From the NCBI GenBank assembly GCA_016800925.1, contig JABCPU010000178.1, positions 1-64,000 of the forward strand: a stretch of DNA of 64,000 bases, written 5' to 3'. This DNA is from Suillus spraguei. Lineage: Eukaryota; Basidiomycota; Agaricomycetes; Boletales; Suillaceae. Below the pieces are notes generated by a model. That model worked only from the letters and a program-made list of their open reading frames with translations, did no database searches and was not told the origin of the DNA. The position numbers were made by a program, and so were the translations under genes. Of this stretch, positions 22,358-31,873 are shown piece after piece. Positions within the stretch are counted from its first letter, which is position 1; each line of letters opens with the position of its first letter.

Positions 22358-22888
22358 GAAGTTGGGTGCGTCTAATATAGACGTAGCGGAGTTTCAACAA
22401 ACAATTACCATATCAGTGGCAGTGGCAGCAATACTAGGGGGTGTGGTCTGTGGATTGAGACAAGCGGAGTGTGGATTGAGATGGTGGTCTGTGTGGATTG
22501 AGACAAGCGGAGGAAAACAGAACAATGCCAGGACTGTGACTTGGGATGAGTGGAGAAAATTAAAAATTAAAATTAACAACAGAATTTTGACTATGTGGCT
22601 TGAGACGTGGTAAAGAACTTGAAGAGAAGTGGAGTTGGTCTCCAACCAGCTAATATTAGGGAGTGATGGATGGTACATTGACGATGGTGATGGAGGCAGA
22701 GAACGCCGGGCAGAGAACACTGGGCAGCACGACGAGGAAGGATGTCAAACCCATGGAAGACCAGCGAAAAGATGTTAAACCTATGATTAATAAGAGGAGA
22801 ATAACATCATGACGACTCACTTCATAGATCTGCAGCTTCTACCCAAGTTGTTTCTGCGATAGGGGTGTCAAACCCATGATCAATATTG
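22358..22888. other. no gene recognised; short repeats
   Basis: The stretch has two GTGTGG-ATTGAGA-AAGCGG type repeats near 22440-22510 and two ATGTxAAACC-ATG repeats near 22745-22875. There is no convincing coding sequence. Confidence 0.5.
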
Positions 22889-23788
22889 TGAAGGGCTGCC
22901 ACGGACGTCGAACCAGGAAGTAATGGATGTTGACTTAGAGTTATTATTAATAATAGGACGTTGGCGGTGGCGATGAAAGTAGAGAACACTGGGCATGACC
23001 GTACATACAGTCATGCCCTGGAAGAAGGTGAGGAAGGGTCGTTGTCGACAAGGAGAATGGGAGGCTCGACAGTACAAACCGTTGAACCTTCTAGAGTAAT
23101 AGTTACTAAGTTCCATAGGACTTAGAACTTTGGTGACGAAAGCGCCCAACAATCACAAACACAGGACTTAGAACTTTTTGGCGACGAAAGCGCCCAACAA
23201 TCACAAACATTCATATTAGGGAATTGTTACATAACATTGACTCAGTTTGAACTTTGTACTGTCGACTCTCTCGAGCTACTTCATCGTCCCCATCCTTGAA
23301 GCACGACAATATGTACTGTCGTGCTCATCGAGTTCATCGTTCATCGTTCCTATCTTTGGAGCACGACGGTATGTACTGTCGTGTCTCCTATCCCATTACC
23401 ACCCACTACCTCGCCAACTCCATCCTTTTTCGCAGAATGATCAAGCCATCAACTCTGGGTCATCCGCCTTCGCTTACTGTGATCCTTTAGATCACGCTGG
23501 CCTGTTAGTCAGGTAAGCCTATTTGTTGACAGATCCAACCATTAATCAACCAACATGTCCAGCCGTCAACACACATCATCCCCTCCACCATACATACAGT
23601 GGAGTGGGCAATGGCTAACTCGTTCTCGCTTATTGCGACCCCTTGGATCACGTTGGCCCCGTCTTCTACGTCAGGTAACCAAGTCCTTTGTTAAAATCCA
23701 ACCCCATTGACCAACCATTAAACAATCCAGCCGTTAAGATCTGTCATCCCCTCCACCATACATACAGTGGAGGGGTAATTGACTCAGT
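22889..23788. repeat. inner inverted repeat of P, left arm (hairpin-rich)
   Basis: About 900 bp that read as the reverse complement of 30686-31603, with scattered substitutions and indels. It contains hairpins at 22991-23018, 23061-23090, 23301-23324, 23361-23384, 23580-23608 and 23748-23775, each with a 10-nt loop related to AGTACATACT. A tandem pair of a 40-bp segment containing GCGCCCAACAATCACAAAC lies near 23110-23210. No gene. Confidence 0.9.
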
Positions 23789-23847
23789 CCATCTACCAAT
23801 GCGGTGGAGGGCATAATGCAAAACTTATGTCTATGTTCAATGTGCTG

Positions 23848-24159
23848 CTACATGTACTGGACGGGAGATAGGTTGATGGGAGATAGGTCCTTCGCCTCTT
23901 CATCTCCTTTCGCTGCTTGCGGGTAATCAGTATCGCGCTTGCCCCTATGGTCATCTTTGTCGATCTCTCCATCCGCTTCTTGAGCTAGCTCCAGGATCTT
24001 TGCTGCTAATTCCCGGAGCATCACAATGTCATTTTTGATGTATCCTTTGGTCGGCCCTTCCTTGTCCTTCTGGATATCTACATACTCGTCAAATATCATG
24101 GCAGCTTGGACACGCTGTGAAAAGTCATCGGCCACATTAATCATTGTTGCCGAAGTCAT
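23848..24159 (-). CDS. small hypothetical acidic protein or last exon
   Basis: A 103-residue ORF starting MTSATMINVADDFSQRV, helical and charged, with an Asp/Glu/Lys-rich tail (EADGEIDKDDHRGK). It lies 140 bases downstream of the WD40 gene on the same strand and could be a separate small gene or a skipped 3' exon. No family is recognised. Confidence 0.3.
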   Translation of the reverse strand: MTSATMINVADDFSQRVQAAMIFDEYVDIQKDKEGPTKGYIKNDIVMLRELAAKILELAQEADGEIDKDDHRGKRDTDYPQAAKGDEEAKDLSPINLSPVQYM

Positions 24160-24296
24160 GTACCCATGTACACGGTTCAGTGTGCTATCCTGAAGGTGTG
24201 TTAGTTAGATCCCTGCTGACCAACTGGCCCACTTACCAAAAAGCTGTCTCTATAATTTATCAGCAGGAAGACGCTCATAGATAGCAGTGCCAGTAG

Positions 24297-25624
24297 TCAT
24301 GTCAACATCACCAGTATGTGCGACAGGGACCAGTAATCCCCTGAGGGCGCCTTGGATACCTTCAGCATGGCATAGTCGTATGCCCATATCTTGATTGTAG
24401 TTTTCCCGCGCCCTAGCACAGGCGAAGTGCTGGCAATTGTGCAGCGGCCATTGAGATCGCATGCCTAAACCAGTTCAGTGACATTCTTTCTGACTAGTTT
24501 TAATACTTACGGATATTGTTTGCACAAGGCCAGTGTCCGCGTGGTGGAGGGTTTCAAGTGTCTCCCCTGTCTTCCGATCAAATATGTATACTAGCCCATG
24601 GTCACTTCCTCCCACAACTACCTTGCCTTCTTCCCCGAATGCCACTTGCTTCGGGACTGATACACTTGGCAAACCAGTTGCAAACATTCGAAGAGGCTCA
24701 CCATCACCTTCAAGGCGATATAATGTAAAGCCGTCTGTTGCATTATCTACAATGAAAACGCCCCGCTTTGAGTACACCGCAGCATGACCACTATATAATA
24801 TGTCAGTAACGCGCCCAGGTCGAGAGCGGTAGTTCCTCACATCACTGATTTGCAGCTAATTTCTTGCACTATGTCGCCATCTTCATCCTTCAGTTTCATG
24901 CTGTTCGGCTCTCAGCATCAGGCAATGAAAGTATGCAGTGGAAGGACTGACAAGTTGCCATCATAGAGCCCGAACACATAGATGCTCCGGTTGTCTGCGA
25001 ACGCTACCGACTTGGGCACCGTATTTTCAAGTTGCACTGTGAAGTCAGGCTGGAGCTGCGAGCTTGTGTTGAGCGTCAGAACCTGAACCATTTTGTCTCT
25101 AGTTCCGACTACAATTTGCAGGTTTCCTTCAGAGGAAGTTGAATGCCATGACAAGCATGTGATCTCAAATCCTGATCCCAGTCTCCTGGCCCATATTTCC
25201 TGGAATTTTTCCTGTTGGCGTCAATGGACAGTCGAACAGCAAACCTAGGCACTTACATCTGTGAGACTGCGTCATAAACATACAATATAACCCAGGCCTG
25301 TTCCATAACAGAGGGTTTCTGCCGCAGTTTTCGTAGTCATGGCCCAGATTGCGCAACTGACTGTTCCCCTTGATTCATGATGATTGGACGAAGATGTGAG
25401 TTCTTTCCGAGATTTGATATCCCAGATTTTGATTCCCTCGGTACCTTTTTGTTTGTTAGCCCTGTCTATGACTGAGTTTCTGCTTTCTTACCACCGCATG
25501 CAAGCAGGTTTCCATTATTAGAAATTGCAAGTGCATGGATAGAGCCATTATAGGCAGTTAAACGAGCGAGCAGCTTGTAACGCAGTGGCTGCGCTGACTT
25601 GTTGAACAATGCAAGGAAAGACAT
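24297..25624 (-). CDS. WD40-repeat protein, intact, cargo of P
   Basis: Six exons join into one frame of 354 codons. The five introns, all GT-AG, are 25445-25491, 25212-25283, 24901-24951, 24791-24840 and 24465-24510 (46-72 nt). The start is MSFLALFNKSAQPL at 25624. WD-type strands recur: SIHALAISNNGNLLACGG and IKIWDI, CLSWHSTS and VVGTRDKMVQVLTL, KSVAFADNRSIYVFG and LYDG, PKQVAFGEEGKVVVGGSDHG and VYIFDR, then TTIKIWAYD. This suits a single propeller of about seven blades. The family is common in agaricomycete genomes as WD40 proteins of unknown role; I infer protein-binding scaffold activity only. It is the one gene in P without a visible break, divergent from gene B across 344 bp. Confidence 0.82.
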
Positions 25625-25968
25625 TATGATATAATCCGCTGTAGTCGCCCGCTCACAATGTATTTATCTGTACTTCTCATTTGTTTTCAAATACTTTTGT
25701 ATCATTACCGTATTTGTTTCCATATTTGTTTGATTCCATGGTAACTTCATCGTCGACGCCATTTGTGTAGTGCTATTCTTCTTATTCTTCTCTTGAGATA
25801 CGCTGATGTGGCCCTATTATTCTTATTCTTATTCTTTACAAGCGCTAATCTTGGTTACCATTTTCGAAGCCCCTTATTGTTTTCGCTCAATATGGTAATC
25901 TGTTGAATACTTTACCTCTCATGAACCATCCTTAAGTTCCAGGTAGCTACTCGGTTCTTTCTCTATCA
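25625..25968. promoter_or_regulatory. divergent intergenic region between WD40 gene and gene B
   Basis: 344 bp between two divergent starts. It is T-rich, with repeated TTATTCTT words near 25785-25840. I see no clear TATA box. It probably holds both promoters. Confidence 0.4.
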
Positions 25969-26808
25969 TGCGCAGTACTACAGTTGTTCCACCTTTCTAT
26001 GACCCGGAGCCTGGGGCTCCACCACCTCTTCCCCCAATGCTCACAGACCAGCTAGAGCTGTTTGGCAATGCCAATCATCGCCTGACTACACTTATTGCAA
26101 CGAAATCCTAGTTCCTCAAGCTAGTATCATTCCCACTGCAAAGGCTTCGTCGTCTACACCCCCCCTGAATTCAAGCTTGCGAAGCAGATGCACAAGCATT
26201 CTGATCGCTCTTCCTCTCCATACACCAAGAAAGCCACTTCCAATTCCATGCACCCCCATTCTCGAATGCCTTCACCCTCAGATTCCTCAGGCTCTTTGGA
26301 TTCTTTCTCAGATAGCGACTCCTCAACTTCGAGCGTGAGTTTATCAGAAGACTCAAAGATTCCTAAACCTGCCAGTGAACCTGGGCGTCCGGGGCGTGGG
26401 GGTTACACACTTCGTGAAGCTTTAGATTGGAATCCAAAGTCATACACAAAATTCAAGGTTTGCAAATTGTCATTGTACCCTTGGTATTGCAAATTAACTG
26501 ACAAATTCCTAAGAGGTCTATGCATAGTCTCATCGACAACCACCTTGACACGACAAAATGCGCGTCTGCCCAAAGTCCCGTGCTATTGGAAGTTGTGCAT
26601 GGCAAGGTGAACAGTTTCTCTGAGTCTCGATATTGTCAATAAACTTATCATCTCAGGCGCTCGACAACTTCCCAGACCTTGACAATTATACCAACTTGTG
26701 GCCAGTCAACGATTTGATCATGACACGCCTGAAATACACGTCTGGATGCGCGAGACGAAAGGAGGGAGAAATGGCTGTAGGCAAGAGCAAGGCCAGGAAG
26801 TGATACCC
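25969..26808 (+). pseudogene. gene B: fungal hypothetical protein with GRGGYTL motif
   Basis: Starts MRSTTVVPPFYDPEPGAPP. A stop at about 26108 (TKS-TAG) separates the first exon from a Ser-rich stretch (SSGSLDSFSDSDSSTSSVS) and the hallmark GRPGRGGYTLREALDWNPK. Spliced pieces then read SLIDNHLDTTKCASAQ and LDNFPDLDNYTNLWP with LIMTRLKYTSG. These blocks recur in agaricomycete hypothetical proteins I remember; function is unknown. Introns near 26457-26518 and 26609-26656 have GT-AG ends. The early TAG may be an unrecognised intron or a real break, so I call it a probable pseudogene. Confidence 0.5.
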
Positions 26809-26985
26809 CGACTGCATTATATGTCTCCGTCATTATTACGTGCTGTATGCATTCTATATTAAGCTGGTGTTCCAAGAATCAAGCATGTTCAAGACAGGAT
26901 GGATGGAATACCAGAAACACCCAAGCAACGGAGATGTTTCGCGCATCCTTGGCTTAAAAATAACAGGTGTAGAAAGATTAGTAAC

Positions 26986-27102
26986 CGCGAGTTTTACGTG
27001 CATCAGGAAGAGCGAAACTACATCATGCAAGTTGTCTGCGAAGCTACCCAGAACCCGTCAGTATCAGTTCAAGCCGGTGCTTTCGAATGTTTAATCAAGA
27101 TC
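26986..27102 (+). pseudogene. KAP95: importin-beta (karyopherin) exon fragment
   Basis: A 39-residue stretch contains ERNYIMQVVCEATQ, then VQAGAFECLIKI. This is the HEAT-repeat sequence I associate with importin-beta/Kap95, the nuclear import receptor. Before and after it the similarity stops at once; the expected continuation (tyrosine-rich helix of the next HEAT repeat) is absent. It looks like a captured piece of a host gene inside P. A few dozen residues cannot function as a receptor. Confidence 0.65.
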
Positions 27103-28192
27103 AGAACGGATCTTGTTTGTATATCTGCAGTCCAGCTGAGAAATTTGGTATGTAACAATGCAAATTATACTACTACTCTACACCTTGCAGCTGACCGACA
27201 ATTGGCACGAGTCCTCAAGGGTTTTACAAGAGTAAGATGCATGGGAGCCTAGCTCTTGGACGACTACTTATGCTTTGCGCAAAGCTGAAAAGATAGTTAT
27301 GGTAGGCTCAATAGATCATTGAGTTTACTCACTGGTGAATTAAAAAATCAGCAAGGCATTATCTCTGCCTCACATGTTCACAACAGAGGGATAGTTGACT
27401 CCAACCCTCATAACAACTGCATCGCCTCGGAACTTACGACCACCCATACTAAGAAGCACGTTGGCTCGGAGACAAAGATGTCGCTTGAAGAAGATGCAGA
27501 ATCGATGGATGTATCTCCCTTCCCACACATTCAGAAACAGTTGTGAACATAAGGCTGCACTGCAGCCTCCTCAAGAAGGCTTTCCGGAACAGGAAAACAC
27601 TGAGCAGCGCGTGAGCGGCCAGAGCAACGCGTCAACATAGTGACCTGACGGGGTCTGGTCCACGATGCTGAATATAGCCTGCACCGCAGGTGAAGCTCCG
27701 GGGTCTGATTTGAAGGTAAATAAAGGGTGTGAGGTAGTAAGCATAACTCACAGCAGATGTTGGAAGGATAAATGTGCGAGTGTTTACCATCTGATGATTA
27801 TAATTCGATCAAGCAATAATCTAAGAGGTGGGCGATGAATGCGGGTGAAGCGGGCGATGGAAGCAGGCTATAGCAGCGATCCGTCTTTTAATAACTTCAC
27901 ATGCTGAGTCAAAAGACAATAACCATAATCGTTTCGGATGTAGTTGACAAAAAAAATAGCGGGGAGCCAAACCGAAGCATTGCAATGATAATCCTAGTTG
28001 TCAAGGGTAATTGTTAATTGTGCGAGGTAATTGTAAGAGCAAATAGAGCAAAAGATAATTGAAAGCAATGGAGATGGGCCTGGACCTGTTGGAACTGTTG
28101 TTCATTCATACAACAAGACGTCTAGAAGAATCAAGACAAAAATGCATGCACGAAACTTAAAAAGACCCAGGAATGATGTTTGCAAACTAACG
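27103..28192. other. no gene recognised between gene B and gene C
   Basis: About 1.1 kb with only short ORFs (for example 27319-27546). No motif is recognised. Leader exons of gene C could lie here. Confidence 0.4.
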
Positions 28193-30638
28193 ATGAATTA
28201 TTTCCCCGCTATAAGCGCCAATAACATTGACGTCGACATGCAGCATCCCGAGTTTCAGCAAGAAGACATACAAACGTCTCATGACACGCATTTATTTGGT
28301 GACGATGAAGACAATGATAAGGGTCCTGGCGACTTCATGGATGTTCTCAGTCAGCCTCCCACCAGTGTACCGCGACTCGAAAAGAGGGCCAGAGAGGAAG
28401 TGGTATGTAGATAGTACAAATCAGCTTCCATGACTCATGATACCCATCCAGATATCTGGGAAGCGTCGCATTCAGGAAGTCGACTATTCGCAGGTACTTC
28501 GCCAGACTGTGTATGAACAACAAGAATGTATTAACAACATTATAGAGGAAACTGAAGTGGTACGCATGAGAAGCTCATTGGGGATACACTGCTGATCATA
28601 CTGGCAGATACACCAAGAAGCTCAAGACCACATTGAGGAGCAACGACGTCTTGCAGAAGAAGAGCATGAGCGCCGCACGCGCGATTTCAACGAGCGATGG
28701 GAAAAGGCTCTGAGAGAGCAAGAGCGGGAAAAGCAAGTAAGTGCAACAGATGCATTCAGTCAGATGCATGCTTACAAGTTAATAGGAAATTCACACATGG
28801 CAAGAGCAGCAGCAAGCACTGCTGAGGAAGAATGTTGCTGAAGAACTAGCACAGCATGAAGCAAAAATAAGTGCAAAAAAAGACCGAGAGGTGAGAAAGA
28901 ACGACTGACCATGGAATTACTAATGATGGCAAGTAGTTGGCTGAAGAACTGGCACGACACAACGCAGATTTAGATACAAGAAAAAATCAAGAGGTGGGGA
29001 AGAACGACTGAGCACGGGAATCGCTAATGATGTCAAGCAGCTAGAAGAACATGAGAGAGCCATTTTTGCCGAAATGGAGCAAAGGCTACAACTAGAAATA
29101 GAAAAAATGAGGGTAGAAAAAGAGAACGAGCTCGCTAACATGGAGCAGCGCTTTGCAAGACACGGTAGGCAACAGCATGCGGCCACGGAAATCGGCACAG
29201 ACCCCACCCAAAGGAACGCTCAACAGCCACCCCACACGCCCCAGAAACCACAGCTCAAGACTCCGTGCCTCGAGATGATCAAAAAGATCAGGAAGGCGCG
29301 TGGAACAACACGCAAGATGCGTCTGGTATCTGTAGTAGAGGTAAGTACTAAGCGGTCGGAACTCATTTTAAACTCACGTCATAGCAGGATGCTGACGAGC
29401 CTATGGAAACGCATCAAGAACGATCATCGACAATTGAGCAAGAGCCACAGCGATTTCAGCCTGACGACGTCTACCCTATGTCTGTGATGGAAAACGCGAT
29501 CTCCAAAGGCATAGAGGCGGCACTCAGACGCATCCTTGTCGATAAGGATATTTTGACATCCACGAAGCATAGTCCTCGAAGGAAAAAGAAGCAGGATGAT
29601 GAAATTAGGATAGAAAGGGCTGCAGATTTGAGCCACGAAAGAGACTTCCTTCTTGTGAGAGTTGAATTTTTGACGTATATGCTGATGCTAAGCATGAAGT
29701 AGGGTGAAATCCGGCGTCTTCTCAAAGATACCTTCAGTATATCTCAAGACGCAGATTTTATTGTGCACCAGCCGGCGGATCGTGGAGATGTGTACTCGTA
29801 CGAGTATGAAGATGGCCCAGGCCCCAACACCCAGAATCTGGCCTTTGATCTCAAACACAGATTTAACACCCCCTGGAATGCGAAAATTCTCAATATTCTC
29901 CTTGAAGAATTGAAAAAGAGGAGTGTAGAAGAGGAGTGGCCGTTCTGGAGGTCGGATGCCTATTATAAGGTGATACTTGAAGAACGCTACAAGCAGATGC
30001 GGATGGTCTGGAGAGCAGCCTAACCAAAGGTTACAGCAAAGGGCTGCTTGGAGACTGCGGAAGAAGTGAAGGAGAGGTTGATTGCAAAAAGAGGTGAAAA
30101 TCTGAAGTCGGTTTGTCAAACAACTTGTCGGCGAAATGTATGTCCGCAGCATGATCTCAAGGCTCTTCGGATACTAATGCATCTATAGAAATATCTCCGC
30201 AGAGCAAAAGTCCTGGAGCAAGTTATTGAGCTGAAGAAAGATGGCGAGGACGACGACCTACCAGCTTGGCAGTGGCTTCAAAAACTAGTCAAGATGCTGG
30301 GAGACGGGGGTATGAGTTCAAAAGAAAGTGATATCGAAAACGACGTTGAATGTGTGCTCCGGGTCAAGAACATGGCATCATGTCGCGGGATAGAGCGAGA
30401 ACTGAATATCATTGATAATCAGAGGGTCTTGGATAATGATATTTTCGCGCCCCAGGGTTCCAAACCAATGAAGAGGATACGCGCATCGGGAAATTCGATG
30501 ACTGTACGGAACCCAGTCACTGGATTACCCAAGGCCCTATACAACGGCAGATGGATTGATGGTCTTACTGGAGGTCAGGTAGAAAGGTTGAATGTGTCAG
30601 ATGAGACGTTCCGATGGATGAAAGTTGGTGTAGCATAG
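28193..30638 (+). pseudogene. gene C: coiled-coil fungal hypothetical protein
   Basis: At least eight exons separated by short GT-AG introns. The start chosen is MNYFPAISANNIDVDMQ. An acidic N-terminus (GDDEDNDKGPGDFMDVLSQ) leads to a long coiled coil rich in Glu, Gln and Arg (RRLAEEEHERRTRDFNERW, MEQRLQLEIEKMRVEKENE). A globular C-terminal domain has FWRSDAYYKVILEERYKQM, DNDIFAPQGSKPMKRIRA, VTGLPKALYNGRWIDGLT and DETFRWMKVGVA. The last motifs are familiar from agaricomycete hypothetical proteins; function is unknown. A TAA at 30021-30023 (RAA-stop-PKV) breaks the frame, perhaps from CAA. It sits on the plus strand, downstream of gene B. Confidence 0.6.
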
Positions 30639-30685
30639 CAGCGTGTTGAATATACAGTGTACGTGAACCGCAGGGAATGGAAGAT

Positions 30686-31603
30686 AAGTCAATTCCCCCT
30701 CCACTGTATGTACGGTGGAGGGGATGACATATGTTAACGGCTGGCTGGATTGTTGCAAGAGCGAGTTAGCCATTGCCCACTCCACTGTATGTACGGTGGA
30801 GGGGATGATGTGTGTTGACGGCTGGACATGTTGGTTGATTAATGGTTGGATCTGTCAACAAATGGGCTTACCTGACTAACGGGCCAGCGTGATCTAAAGG
30901 ATCACAGTAAGTGAAGGCGGATGACCCGGAGTTGATGGCTTGATCATTCTGCGAAAAAGGATGGAGTTGGCGAGCTGGTGGGCTTGATCATTCAGCAAAA
31001 AAGGATGGAGTTGGCGAGGTGGTGGGTGGTAATGGGATAGGAGACACGACAGTACATACTGTCGTGCTCCGAAGATAGGAACGATGAATGATGAACTCGA
31101 TGAGCACGACAGTACATATTGTCGTGCTTCAAGGATGGGGACGATGAAGTAGCTCGAGAGAGTTGACAGTACAAAGTTCAAACTGAGTCAATGTTATGTA
31201 ACAATTCCCTAATATGAATGTTTGTGATTGTTGGGCGCTTTCGTCGCCAAAAAGTTCTAAGTCCTGTGTTTGTGATTGTTGGGCACTTTCGTCACCAAAG
31301 TTCTAAGTCCTATGGAACTTAGTAACTATTACTCTAGGAGGTTCAACGGTTTGTACTGTCGAGCCTCCCATTCTCCTTGTCGACAACGACCCTTCCTCAC
31401 CTTCTTCCAGGGCATGACTGTATGTACGGTCGTGCCCGGTGTTCTCTACTTTCATCGTCACCACACATCTCGTCGCAGCGACCTTTCATGACCTTCTCCA
31501 GGGCATGACTGGATGTATGGTCGTGCCCGTTCATCGCCACCGCCAACGTCCTAATTCTAAGTCAACATCCATCGCTTCCTGGTTTGACGACCATGGCAGC
31601 CCT
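30686..31603. repeat. inner inverted repeat of P, right arm (hairpin-rich)
   Basis: Reverse-complement partner of 22889-23788. Hairpins with 10-nt loops lie at 30696-30723, 30777-30804, 31045-31066, 31103-31128, 31337-31368, 31420-31447 and 31501-31528. It differs from the left arm by a duplicated GGATGGAGTTGGCGAG segment near 30960-31015 and by an extra copy of the GGGCATGAC hairpin. Confidence 0.9.
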
Positions 31604-31873
31604 TCCCGCCCGGCGTTCGTTGCCAACGATCAGTCCACACCAAGCTCAGGTCCTCTCAGGTCGCCGCCAGCTCTCCCTGACAACAGAGTTATATCCTTGT
31701 TTGGTAGTTCTTGTAATGAACATATTTTTGTACAAGGCTTACTGCTGTCTTGTTATTTCATTACTGGAAATTGCAAGTTGTTTCTTTTATCGTTGTTGTT
31801 CGTCTGACTCAAAAGCTTGCCTACGCAGTCGTTTCTTGCTCTCCAATTCACTCCCATCAATTCATAGAAACGA

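Noticed and set aside
22071..22400. Minus-strand ORF with a 21-residue repeat, looking like a membrane protein
   Set aside because: It is the translation of the 63-bp tandem repeat, with no start context or similarity.
24297..25624. Actin-interacting protein 1 (AIP1)
   Set aside because: First impression from WD40 strands; the spliced protein is about 353 residues with one propeller, while AIP1 has about 600 residues and two propellers.
22103..31603. Regularly recurring palindromes suggesting a CRISPR array
   Set aside because: The genome is eukaryotic, spacing is irregular, stems vary and no cas genes exist; the tandem part has no unique spacers.
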